From Streptomyces sp. NBC_01481 (lineage in GTDB: Bacteria; Actinomycetota; Actinomycetes; Streptomycetales; Streptomycetaceae), in the NCBI RefSeq assembly GCF_026339995.1, contig NZ_JAPEPT010000004.1, forward strand, positions 1-64,000: 64,000 bases of DNA. Direction: 5' to 3'. The notes under the pieces are model-generated. The model made no database searches and was not told where the DNA came from. It worked only from the letters and a program-made list of their open reading frames with translations. This document shows, one piece after another, positions 55,101 through 61,828 of this stretch. Every line of letters begins with the position of its first letter. Positions within the stretch are counted from its first letter, which is position 1. Position numbers and translations under genes: made by a program.

Positions 55101-55617
55101 CCACGCGGACCACGTGGACGGCGTGCCGTATCTGATCAACGGCAACTCGGGCAAGGCGCCGGCGGGGCCGGTGAACGAAGGCGGCTTCACGGGCTGGTCG
55201 CTGGTCGGCGTCGACACGGTGTCCCGGTCGGAGCAGCAGACCGGTCGGCTCCGGCCGTGGGAGGGACAGCCCGACTGGGTCTCCGTCCAGACCCGCGCCC
55301 ATGTCGACGGCCTGACGCTCGACGCGCCCGCGGCACTGCCGCCGGGCCGCAGCGGGTCCGCGGGGGCGACGGTCACGCAGGGCGCGCGCCGGATCCCGGT
55401 CGCGTTCCCGCTGAGCGCGGACTGGACGGGCTCGCCGAACCTGTTCATCGGCGCGCCGGAGGACGCCCGCCACCGGCATGTGGCGTCCTTCGACCCGAGG
55501 ACGGGCCGCGTGACGGCGCTGCGGCCGGGGACGGTGACGCTGGCGGTGACGGTTGCGGGCGTCACGAGCCGCACGGAGATCCGCGTGGCGGGGGAGGGGG
55601 TGGGGGCGGCGGCGTAG
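52135..55617 (+). CDS. Exported phosphodiester glycosidase / metallophosphoesterase fusion
   Basis: The 1160-residue exported protein has a signal peptide over about residues 1-30 (ending PAVADS). The NAGPA-type phosphodiester glycosidase domain (about 80-410) has AAINADFFDINQTGAPQG, RTAVGFSKDG and the signature HSALNLDGGGSSTLV. Beta-sandwich and carbohydrate-binding-like regions (about 430-780) follow. A calcineurin-like phosphoesterase (about 790-1030) shows VMSDAQF, NGDLVDEG and VPGNHEVMG. A Big_2-like C-terminus ends the chain. It may strip GlcNAc-phosphate or wall polymer phosphodiesters and then dephosphorylate the product. The first metal motif is D-A-Q rather than D-x-H. Residue 95 is encoded by TTA. 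AGGAG lies five bases before the GTG chosen. Confidence 0.85.
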   Translation: MGLGRARRSVVLVATVSALAAGAMSPAVADSTPDPRPRDVSEVLRPLAPPPASNAATSPRAVADGDGIETARSARPIAPGISLTSYDRLESDKWLRVDALSVDLGGSSVKADYLSSGKVADRRAVSELAAQHDPGPGRRTVAAINADFFDINQTGAPQGPGIKDGKVTQSPAAGANRAVGIGPGNAGRVLQLYFDGTLKLPSGTYPLTAYNAANVPAGGIGAYTAAWGTADRTLTVDAATPVAEVLVRDGKVTEVASRPGSGPIAPDTTVLVGREAGAGVLAALRPGDPVALEYRPRTDNGPVPRTAVGGRELLVVDGTPQNHDGEGNNTAAPRTAVGFSKDGRAMQVITVDGRQADSGGVTLTELGLMMKQAGAHSALNLDGGGSSTLVAREPGSDVLQVENSPSDGSERTVPNGLALTAPDGSGRLRGFWVETRTPAGSAPTADPVKGGHPERVFPGLTRRLTAAGYDETYGPAAGTPHWRTVRPSVGRVDDQGVFRARHSGTTDVRAERAGAHGSTRLTVLDDLARIEPTTRRVGLAEANATGTFGILGLDAQGNSAPVEPADAELAYDHTLFDIRDDGKGSFTVRSLTGSGAGRIMVTVDGVTTVLAVSVGLAEQAVSGFDDAAAWTFSQARAGGSVAATPDGQSGTGLELTYDFTQSTATRAAYANPPKPVPVPGQPQSFTLWIKGDGKGAWPTLHLKDAAGSDQLLRGPYVTWTGWRHVTFAVPPGAATPLSVFRFYLAETAAAKQYTGKIVIDGLSAQVPPTVDLPAQPRTPDPLIDPAAETEARDWQFAVMSDAQFVARDPDSAIVAQARRTLREIKAARPEFLVVNGDLVDEGSPADLAFARRVLTEELGDELPWFYVPGNHEVMGGKIDNFIAEFGPAHRVFDHRGTRFLTLDTSSLSLRGGGFAQIKEVRAQLDAAAKDPGVSSVMLVEHVPLRDPTVQKGSQLSDRKEAALIEQWLAEFRRTTGKGAGLIGSHVGVFHADHVDGVPYLINGNSGKAPAGPVNEGGFTGWSLVGVDTVSRSEQQTGRLRPWEGQPDWVSVQTRAHVDGLTLDAPAALPPGRSGSAGATVTQGARRIPVAFPLSADWTGSPNLFIGAPEDARHRHVASFDPRTGRVTALRPGTVTLAVTVAGVTSRTEIRVAGEGVGAAA

Positions 55618-55651
55618 GCGACGCCTGCGGCGGGCTTGTCCCCTACCCGCC

Positions 55652-55792
55652 CTCCCCCAGACTCCGTCCGGGGGGACCCCAACCTCCCCGTACGCGCTTC
55701 GCGCGTGTCCTCAATCGCCGGACGGGCTGGATGTGCGGCCGAGCCGCACATCTCAGCCTCGTGGGGGTCCCCCCGGACGAAGTCTGGGGGAG
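55652..55792. repeat. Nested palindromic intergenic repeat
   Basis: Outer arms of 29 bases (55652-55680 and 55764-55792) are complementary apart from one position, starting CTCCCCCAGACTCCGTCC. Inside lies a perfect 10-base stem GATGTGCGGC with a 3-base loop at 55730-55752. More GC-rich repeat-like sequence continues to about 55950, including GGGGGCAGCGCCCCC. This type of block recurs between Streptomyces genes. It fills the whole 380-base gap, which contains no gene. Confidence 0.75.
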
Positions 55793-56000
55793 TTTGAGGC
55801 GCGGGGGTCCGGGGGCAGCGCCCCCGCCACGCGGCGGAGCCGCAAATCGATACAGCGGGAAGGGGCGGGGTGGGGAACAGCCCCGCGCAGCGGAACCGCA
55901 CCTGGCCGCCCCCCCCAGCCCCGCGCACAACCCCGCTCGGCCCATCTGATGCGAAAGCCGGACGACTAGCATGACCAGTCACGCGAAGCACAGGAGCACC

Positions 56001-56828
56001 ATGACCGCCGCACGCAACCGCCTCCTCTACGTCACCGATCTCGGCTACGAGGCCAAGGGGCGCCGCTACTGCGACGAGGACATCCGGCTCTCCGGCCGCC
56101 TGCGTGAGGACTTTGACATCGCTCTGTGCCATCCGCTGGACGCGGCACGCCTCATGGACTCCTTCGACGCCGTCGTCGTACGCAACAGCGGTCCGGTGCT
56201 CCACTACCAGCGCGAGTACGACGCGTTCCTGGCCCTCGTCCGACGGTCCGGCGTCCGCCTCTACAACCCGCCGACGGGCCGCGCCGACATGGCGGGCAAG
56301 CAGTATCTGGTGGAGCTGAGCGCCGCCGGATTTCCGGTCATCCCGACCGTGGACCGCGGCGAGGACGTCGGACGGCTGCCGCACGCGGCGCAGTACGTCG
56401 TCAAGCCCAAGTTCGGCGCGGACTCGATCGGCATGGAGTTGGTCGAGAGGGACCGCCTGGACGGGCTCGTGTACGGCGAGGTTCTGGTGCAGCCGAGGAT
56501 CCCGTTCCGCTACGAGGTGTCGTTCTACTTCGTCGACCGCGACTTCCAGTACGCCCTGTACGCCCCGCGCCCGGAGCGCCGCTGGGAGCTGGAGCGCTAC
56601 GAACCGGGCCCGGGCGACCTGGAGTTCGCTCAGCGGTTCATCGACTGGAACACCTTGGACCACGGCATCCAGCGCGTCGACGCCTGCCGGGCCCCGGACG
56701 GCGAGCTGCTGCTCGTCGAGCTGGAGGATCTCAATCCGTATCTCTCGCTGGACCTGGTCGAGGACAGCGTGCGCGAGGCCTTCGTCGCCCGGACGAAAGC
56801 CTCCCTCCACGCGTTCCTCGGCGGCTGA
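56001..56828 (+). CDS. ATP-grasp-like protein of unknown substrate
   Basis: The 275-residue soluble protein has an N-terminal region with an alpha/beta pattern (RLLYVTDLGYEAKGRRYCDE). An ATP-grasp core follows: GKQYLVEL, AQYVVKPKFGADSIGMELV, EVLVQPRIPFRYEVSFYFV and LLLVELEDLNPYLSLDLV, which holds the metal-binding acid and Asn. ATP-grasp enzymes form carboxylate-amine or thiol bonds, often in peptide or cofactor synthesis. No partner gene is adjacent, so the product is unknown. An ATG 30 bases upstream is possible, but AGGAG lies four bases before this one. Confidence 0.75.
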   Translation: MTAARNRLLYVTDLGYEAKGRRYCDEDIRLSGRLREDFDIALCHPLDAARLMDSFDAVVVRNSGPVLHYQREYDAFLALVRRSGVRLYNPPTGRADMAGKQYLVELSAAGFPVIPTVDRGEDVGRLPHAAQYVVKPKFGADSIGMELVERDRLDGLVYGEVLVQPRIPFRYEVSFYFVDRDFQYALYAPRPERRWELERYEPGPGDLEFAQRFIDWNTLDHGIQRVDACRAPDGELLLVELEDLNPYLSLDLVEDSVREAFVARTKASLHAFLGG

Positions 56829-56831
56829 CGT

Positions 56832-57881
56832 TCAGCCGGCGAGACCGAGTTCGCGCTCACCGAGGGGTGCGAAGAACCGGGCCACGTCCGCCTCCGTCAC
56901 CTCCGAGAGCTCCGCGGGCGACCAGCGCGGCCTGCGGTCCTTGTCGATGACCTGGGCCCGGACCCCTTCGATCAGATCGGGCGAGGAGAAGGCTGCGGAC
57001 GAGACGCGGAACTCCTGGTCCAGTACCGGCTCCAGCTCACCCAGCGCCCGGGCCCTGCGCATCGCCGCGAGGGTCACCTTCAACGAGGTGGGGGACCGGG
57101 TGAGGATCGTCTCCGCGGCTTCCTTCGCCGCCGGATCGCCGCAGTCGAGCAGCCGCTCGAGGATCTCCTCCACGGTGTCGGCCGCGTAGGAGTGGTCGAT
57201 CCACTCGCGGTGCAGGGCCAGTTCACCTTCGGGCGCTGCGCCCGCGTACCGCCGGACCGTCTCGGAGACATCCAGCACGGCGAGAGAAGCGGTGAGCTCG
57301 GCCAGCCGCCGCGAGGGCACGAAGTGATCGGCGAGCCCGCACAGCAGCGCGTCGGCAGCGCCGACCGCCGAGCCGGTGAGCGCCAGATGCGTGCCGAGCT
57401 CGCCGGGCGCCTGCGCGAGCAGGTGCGTACCGCCGACGTCCGGTACGAAGCCGATACCCGTCTCCGGCATGGCGACGGCAGATCGTTCCGTGACGATGCG
57501 CACGTCGCCGTGCGCGGACACGCCCACTCCGCCGCCCATGACGATGCCGTCCATCACGGCGACGTAGGGCTTGGAGTAGCGGGCGATAAGGGCATTGAGG
57601 CGGTACTCGTCGCGCCAGAAGGCCACCGAGGCGCTGCCGCCCGCGAGCGCGTCCGCGTGGATCGCGCGGATGTCGCCGCCCGCGCAGAGTCCGCGCTCAC
57701 CGGCTCCCGCGATGACCACGACCTCGACGGCGGGGTCCTGCTCCCAGGCGGCGAGTGCCGCGTCGACGGTGCGGACCATGGGGTGGGTCAGGGCATTGAG
57801 AGCCCGCGGGCGGTTGAGCGTGATGTACCCGGCGCGGCCCTCGGTGCGCAGCAGTACCGGCTCGGACTCGTCGAGGGCCAT
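56832..57881 (-). CDS. 3-hydroxyisobutyryl-CoA hydrolase-like crotonase
   Basis: The 349-residue crotonase-fold protein has AGYITLNRPRALNALT, the oxyanion segments GLCAGGDIRAIH and DGIVMGGGVG, and MPETGIGFVPDVGGTHLLA containing catalytic Glu and Asp. The long C-terminal extension (TRSPTSLKVTLAAMRRARAL, then FRVSSAAFSSPDLIEGVRA) is typical of 3-hydroxyisobutyryl-CoA hydrolases rather than simple enoyl-CoA hydratases. It would act in valine breakdown. It converges on the ATP-grasp gene with three bases between stops. Confidence 0.88.
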   Translation of the reverse strand: MALDESEPVLLRTEGRAGYITLNRPRALNALTHPMVRTVDAALAAWEQDPAVEVVVIAGAGERGLCAGGDIRAIHADALAGGSASVAFWRDEYRLNALIARYSKPYVAVMDGIVMGGGVGVSAHGDVRIVTERSAVAMPETGIGFVPDVGGTHLLAQAPGELGTHLALTGSAVGAADALLCGLADHFVPSRRLAELTASLAVLDVSETVRRYAGAAPEGELALHREWIDHSYAADTVEEILERLLDCGDPAAKEAAETILTRSPTSLKVTLAAMRRARALGELEPVLDQEFRVSSAAFSSPDLIEGVRAQVIDKDRRPRWSPAELSEVTEADVARFFAPLGERELGLAG

Positions 57882-58014
57882 GAGGTGTTCCTTCCGCGGG
57901 ACGGATCTTCTCGTCCATCCTCGCTCACCCCTGCCCGACGGTCCGTGGGCAGGGGTTCATGGCGACCGGGCGCGGGGCCGCCGGGCGCGGCTTGTTCGGA
58001 CTCTTTCCGGCAGT

Positions 58015-58026
58015 CCGACCAGTCGG
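58015..58026. promoter_or_regulatory. Possible TetR-type operator
   Basis: CCGACCAGTCGG is a 12-base perfect-armed palindrome in the divergent spacer between the crotonase and esterase genes. TetR-family operators controlling acyl-CoA metabolism often contain ACCGACTGGTCGG-like cores. No TetR gene is in view, so the link is weak. Confidence 0.3.
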
Positions 58027-58091
58027 TACGTTCTCCATGAGCTCGACACCGGCAGGCCGGAATCCACCGGTCAGAGGCGACGGAGGCCCCC

Positions 58092-59270
58092 ATGCCAGAA
58101 CGTGCACCCCACATCGAAGGCCACTGCGACGATCGTTTCCGGGCGGTGCGTGCCGCCTTCGAGGAGAACTTCGGCGAGCGCGGCGAACTGGGCGCTGCCG
58201 TGACCGTGATCCTCGACGGGGAGTCCGTCGTGGACCTGTGGGGCGGGTGGGCCGACGAGGCGCGCACCCGCCCCTGGGAGCGCGAGACGCTGGTCAATGT
58301 GTGGTCGACGACCAAGGGCCCCACCGCCCTGTGTGCGCATCTGCTCGCCGACCGCGGACTGCTCGACCTGGACGCACCCGTCGCCACCTACTGGCCGGAA
58401 TTCGCCGAGGCAGGCAAGGAGAGCCTCCCCGTACGTCATCTGCTCTCGCACCGCGCGGGTCTGTCCGGGCTCCGTGAGCCGCACAGCCTCGGCGAGCTCT
58501 ACGACTGGGAGCTGACCTGCGCCCGCCTCGCGGCCACCGAGCCCTGGTGGGAGCCGGGCACCCGGTCGGGGTACCACGCCATGACGTACGGCTTCCTGGT
58601 CGGTGAGGTGATCCGGCGCGTCACCGGACAGCTCCCGGGAGAGTTTCTGCACCAGGAGGTCACCGGGCCGCTCGGTATCGACTTCACCATCGGTCTGCCG
58701 GAGAAGGAGGCGGGGCGCGTCGCCGAGCTGGTGCACCCGCCCGCCGCGTCCAGCAGCGAACAGGCCGCAGTCTTCGCCCAGTTGCAGCCCGCCGCCCTGG
58801 CGGCCCTGGTCAACCCCATCGTCGGGGCGGCGGACGCCAACACACCTGCCTGGCGCGCGGCCCAGATCCCCGCCGCCAACGGCCACGGCACCGCCCGCGC
58901 CGTCGCCGCCCTCTACGGGATCTTCGCGGGCCGCGGTGAGTTCGCCGGCCGGCGCCTGCTGTCGCCCGAGGCGGCCGAACGCGTCCGCGAGGGCCAGGGC
59001 AGCTGCCGGGACCTGGTGCTCGGCGCCGGGTTCGAGCACGAGACGGAGGTCGGGCTCGGCCTCTGGCTGAGCGGCGAGAACGGTTCGTACGGACCCAATC
59101 CCCGTGCCTTCGGGCACGACGGCTTCGGCGGCTCCTGCGGTCTGGCCGACCCGGAGGCGGGCATCAGCCTCGGTTACGTCATGAACCGCATGGGCCCCAA
59201 CATCGCCGACGATCCACGGAAGATGGCCGTCGTGGACGCCCTCTACGAGGCGATCGGAGCGCCGCTCTAG
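58092..59270 (+). CDS. Beta-lactamase-like serine hydrolase (EstB type)
   Basis: The 392-residue enzyme of the class C beta-lactamase/DD-peptidase fold, without signal peptide, has the active-site SxxK motif STTKG at 72-76. It continues VRHLLSHRAGLSGL, a YHAMTYGFLVGEVIRR Tyr motif and HDGFGGSCGLADPEAG near the end. Cytoplasmic members are carboxylesterases such as EstB rather than beta-lactamases. Two genes of acyl-CoA metabolism flank it, which suits ester or lactone hydrolysis. It diverges from the crotonase gene. Confidence 0.88.
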   Translation: MPERAPHIEGHCDDRFRAVRAAFEENFGERGELGAAVTVILDGESVVDLWGGWADEARTRPWERETLVNVWSTTKGPTALCAHLLADRGLLDLDAPVATYWPEFAEAGKESLPVRHLLSHRAGLSGLREPHSLGELYDWELTCARLAATEPWWEPGTRSGYHAMTYGFLVGEVIRRVTGQLPGEFLHQEVTGPLGIDFTIGLPEKEAGRVAELVHPPAASSSEQAAVFAQLQPAALAALVNPIVGAADANTPAWRAAQIPAANGHGTARAVAALYGIFAGRGEFAGRRLLSPEAAERVREGQGSCRDLVLGAGFEHETEVGLGLWLSGENGSYGPNPRAFGHDGFGGSCGLADPEAGISLGYVMNRMGPNIADDPRKMAVVDALYEAIGAPL

Positions 59271-59368
59271 CCCGATCCCGAATCGGCCGACGGCCCTTCC
59301 GGATTCTTGCAACACGTTCTACTGTGTGCGCCGCGCATGCGACGGATCGCGAGACTCCTGGAGGGGCC

Positions 59369-60559
59369 GTGCACCTCGAATACACGCCTGAGCAGCAGCA
59401 GTTGCGCGCCGAACTGCGCACGTACTTCGCCGAACTCGTGCCGGACAACGTCTACGCCCGCTACGGCGACCCCGGCGAACAGAAGCGCTTCTACCGCGAG
59501 ACCATTCGCCGTCTCGGCGGGGACGGATGGCTGGGCGTCGGCTGGCCCGAGGAGTACGGCGGCCGTGGTCTCAGCCCCATGGAGCAGTTCATCTTCTTCG
59601 ACGAGGCCGCCCAGGCAGGCGTACCGCTGCCGCTCATGGCCCTCAACACCGTCGGCCCGACGATCATGCAGTTCGGCACCGAGGAGCAGAAGTCCCACTT
59701 CCTGCCGAAGATCCTCTCCGGCGAGATCGACTTCGCGATCGGTTACAGCGAACCCGACGCGGGCACCGACCTCGCCGCCCTCAAGACCCGCGCCGTACGG
59801 GAGGGCGACGAGGACACCGGCGCGTACACCGTCAACGGACAGAAGATCTGGACCACCAACGGCGACACCGCCGACTGGGTCTGGCTCGCCGTGCGCACCG
59901 ACCCCGAAGCCCCGCCCCACAAGGGCATCACCATGCTGCTGGTGCCGACGTCCGATCCCGGTTACTCCTGCACCGTCATCAACACCCTCGCCTCTCACGA
60001 CACCACCGCCAGCTACTACGAGAACATCCGGGTGCCCGCATCCCGCCGGGTAGGCCAGGAGAACAAGGGCTGGCGGCTGATCACCAACCAGCTCAACCAT
60101 GAGCGCGTCACCCTCGCCGCCCACGGCACCATGGCCATCCGCGCCCTCCACAACGTCCAGCGCTGGGCCGCTGACACCAAACTCGCCGACGGACGGCGCG
60201 TCATCGACCTCGGCTGGGTACGCAGGCGCCTGGCGCAGACCCACACCAAGCTCGACGCGATGAAACTGCTCAACTGGCAGATGGTGGGCGCCGTCCAGGA
60301 GGGCACCCTGACCCCGCAGGACGCCTCCGCCGTCAAGGTCTACGGATCGGAGGCGCGCCGCGACGCGTACGCCTGGCTGATGGAGGTCGTCGGTGCGGCA
60401 GGTCCGCTCAAGGAGGGCTCGGCGGGAGCCGTCCTGCACGGCGAACTGGAGCGCGGCTACCGCTCCGCCGTGATCTTCACCTTCGGCGGCGGCAACAACG
60501 AGATCCAGCGCGAGATCATCTCCTGGATCGGACTGGGGATGCCGCGGGTGCGGCGCTGA
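59369..60559 (+). CDS. Acyl-CoA dehydrogenase
   Basis: The 396-residue FAD enzyme has YTPEQQQLRAELRTYFAEL, WPEEYGGRGLSPMEQ, the FAD-binding IGYSEPDAGTDLA, KIWTTNGDTADWVWLAV, LNHERVTLAAHGTMAI and the C-terminal TFGGGNNEIQREIISW, where the acyl-CoA dehydrogenase family signature ends. It oxidises an acyl-CoA to the enoyl-CoA and passes electrons to ETF. GGAGG is four bases before the GTG start. The gene follows the EstB-like gene by 98 bases on the same strand. Confidence 0.92.
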   Translation: MHLEYTPEQQQLRAELRTYFAELVPDNVYARYGDPGEQKRFYRETIRRLGGDGWLGVGWPEEYGGRGLSPMEQFIFFDEAAQAGVPLPLMALNTVGPTIMQFGTEEQKSHFLPKILSGEIDFAIGYSEPDAGTDLAALKTRAVREGDEDTGAYTVNGQKIWTTNGDTADWVWLAVRTDPEAPPHKGITMLLVPTSDPGYSCTVINTLASHDTTASYYENIRVPASRRVGQENKGWRLITNQLNHERVTLAAHGTMAIRALHNVQRWAADTKLADGRRVIDLGWVRRRLAQTHTKLDAMKLLNWQMVGAVQEGTLTPQDASAVKVYGSEARRDAYAWLMEVVGAAGPLKEGSAGAVLHGELERGYRSAVIFTFGGGNNEIQREIISWIGLGMPRVRR

Positions 60560-60651
60560 GCGTCTGTGACCACAGGCGTTAGTTGTCACATACCGAGGAT
60601 AGTTCGCACCATGATCAATTGAGCCCTCCGGTGCGTTCCAGGCCTCGCCGG

Positions 60652-60876
60652 TCATGTCTCGATGTCCACCTTGATCTGCAAGTGAGTCGCGCCGATCTCG
60701 CGCAGCAGTCGGTGGTGGTGCTCCACCAAGTGTTTGGAGACGTCGATGCGGAGCGGGTTCAGTTCCGCGCTCAGGGCTTCGCGGCCGGTCATGATGGCGT
60801 CCCGCCGAGGGGTGTAGCCGATCAAAGCATCGGAATCCGCAGGTCGGGGACGGTGGCTCCGCGGCGGACGGGTGCC
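60652..60876 (-). pseudogene. Gene fragment
   Basis: A leftward open stretch, after an in-frame stop, encodes MTGREALSAELNPLRIDV, followed by SKHLVEHHHRLLREIGATH and LQIKVDIET before the stop. It reads like the C-terminal part of a real protein but has no proper start or ribosome site and no matching upstream part. I do not recognise the family. A functional short gene from the internal ATG at 60792 is possible but less likely. Confidence 0.4.
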
Positions 60877-61048
60877 TCAGCAGGGCGCCTCGTGGACCGC
60901 CGCGTCTGCGGAGATCGTCAGCGGCCTCGTACCGGAATCCGCAACGCTGGATCGCCTACACCACGACGCGGGACACGACCCGGTCATCTCTAGCAGACCG
61001 CTCGGCTCTGGTTCGAGGCGGCGTTCGTATCTATAAGCAGTAGGCCCG

Positions 61049-61228
61049 TTACGTGGATCGGGTGCGGAAGGTCTGGTGGAGTGCGGCGACCTGCAGCAGC
61101 AGGTCGCGGTGCGTGAGGTGATCGTCATGGAGGGAGTTCAGGGCCCTTACCTCCACGACACGTTCGGCGACCGGTCTGCTGGGATGTAACGGGTCGAGAC
61201 CCAGGCCGGTCGCCTCAGCGCTCGGGAT
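61049..61228 (-). pseudogene. Gene fragment
   Basis: A second leftward open stretch encodes DPLHPSRPVAERVVEVRAL, NSLHDDHLTHRDLLLQVAAL and HQTFRTRST. It looks coding but is only 59 codons between stops and has no start context. Together with the previous fragment and stop-rich DNA around it, it marks the 60.6-61.8 kb interval as decayed genes. The remaining sequence up to the CHAT gene holds no gene I can defend. Confidence 0.35.
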
Positions 61229-61619
61229 TCACGCCGGCGTCGAATCGGTCGGTTGCCCGCTGATCTGATTTCCCGTCGGCAGTAGCTCCCAGTGCAGATT
61301 CGTTGGCCCGGGAATGGTCCGGATCCTGCTTTGCCCGGGGCGGCCGCCTGGTGGTAGCCAGCGGTCGGGCTCTGCGGGAACTGCTCGTACTTCCGGCCAG
61401 GCAGTGGCACCGGCGGCCAACACTGCCCTGCACGCTGTTACTGCAGGGCGACGTCCGCTGGCCGTGGCCGCAGGCGGTGGCCAAGCGCACTGACGGGACG
61501 GTCCCACTTGGCACAGGTCATAACGACTGTCCAGGGGCGTCCGGCCGGTCCAGGACGGGAGCTTAATGCCAGGTCAGGGCCTCATGGTCCGGGGGAGCCC
61601 GCACAGTCGGTGAGACTCG

Positions 61620-61682
61620 TGTGAGAGCGCGTGAGAGCGCGTGAGACGAGGAAGCCCCGCCGGAATGCACCGGCGGGGCTTC
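61620..61682. terminator. Strong hairpin preceded by short direct repeats
   Basis: GAAGCCCCGCCGG and its exact complement form a 13-base stem around AATGCA. Three copies of GTGAGA(GCGC) lie immediately left. Such stems usually end rightward transcripts; here the upstream gene appears decayed, so the terminator may be what remains of it. Confidence 0.65.
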
Positions 61683-61772
61683 TGCGTGCGGCGGGCTATG
61701 ACGGCATTGGTTTCCGGTGTCAGCCCGTATCGCTGTGTGTGCGAACTGTGTGCTGGCTGATCGGTGGTTCCG

Positions 61773-61778
61773 TACGAT
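61773..61778 (+). promoter_or_regulatory. Possible -10 element of the CHAT gene
   Basis: TACGAT, a common Streptomyces -10 form, lies 50 bases before the CHAT gene start. The region about 17 bases further upstream (GTGCTG) is a poor -35, so this is tentative. Confidence 0.3.
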
Positions 61779-61828
61779 GGGGCACGGGCCGTGCAACGTG
61801 CGCGGGGATGGCCGGCTAGGGGGCGAGC

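Noticed and set aside
52642..55479. 945-codon open frame antisense to the glycosidase/phosphoesterase
   Set aside because: Same shadow effect; the sense strand has signal peptide, catalytic motifs and a proper ribosome site.
60960..61060. Possible tRNA with a GGTTCGA T-loop
   Set aside because: No acceptor stem pairing, no anticodon arm and no CCA could be placed around the GGTTCGA.
60877..61128. 83-codon leftward frame in the decayed region
   Set aside because: Cys/Ser/Pro-rich composition without ribosome site or domain; the neighbouring frames hold the coding-like fragments.
61620..61650. CRISPR-like direct repeats (GTGAGAGCGC)
   Set aside because: Three 10-base tandem copies with no spacers; a simple tandem duplication next to a terminator.
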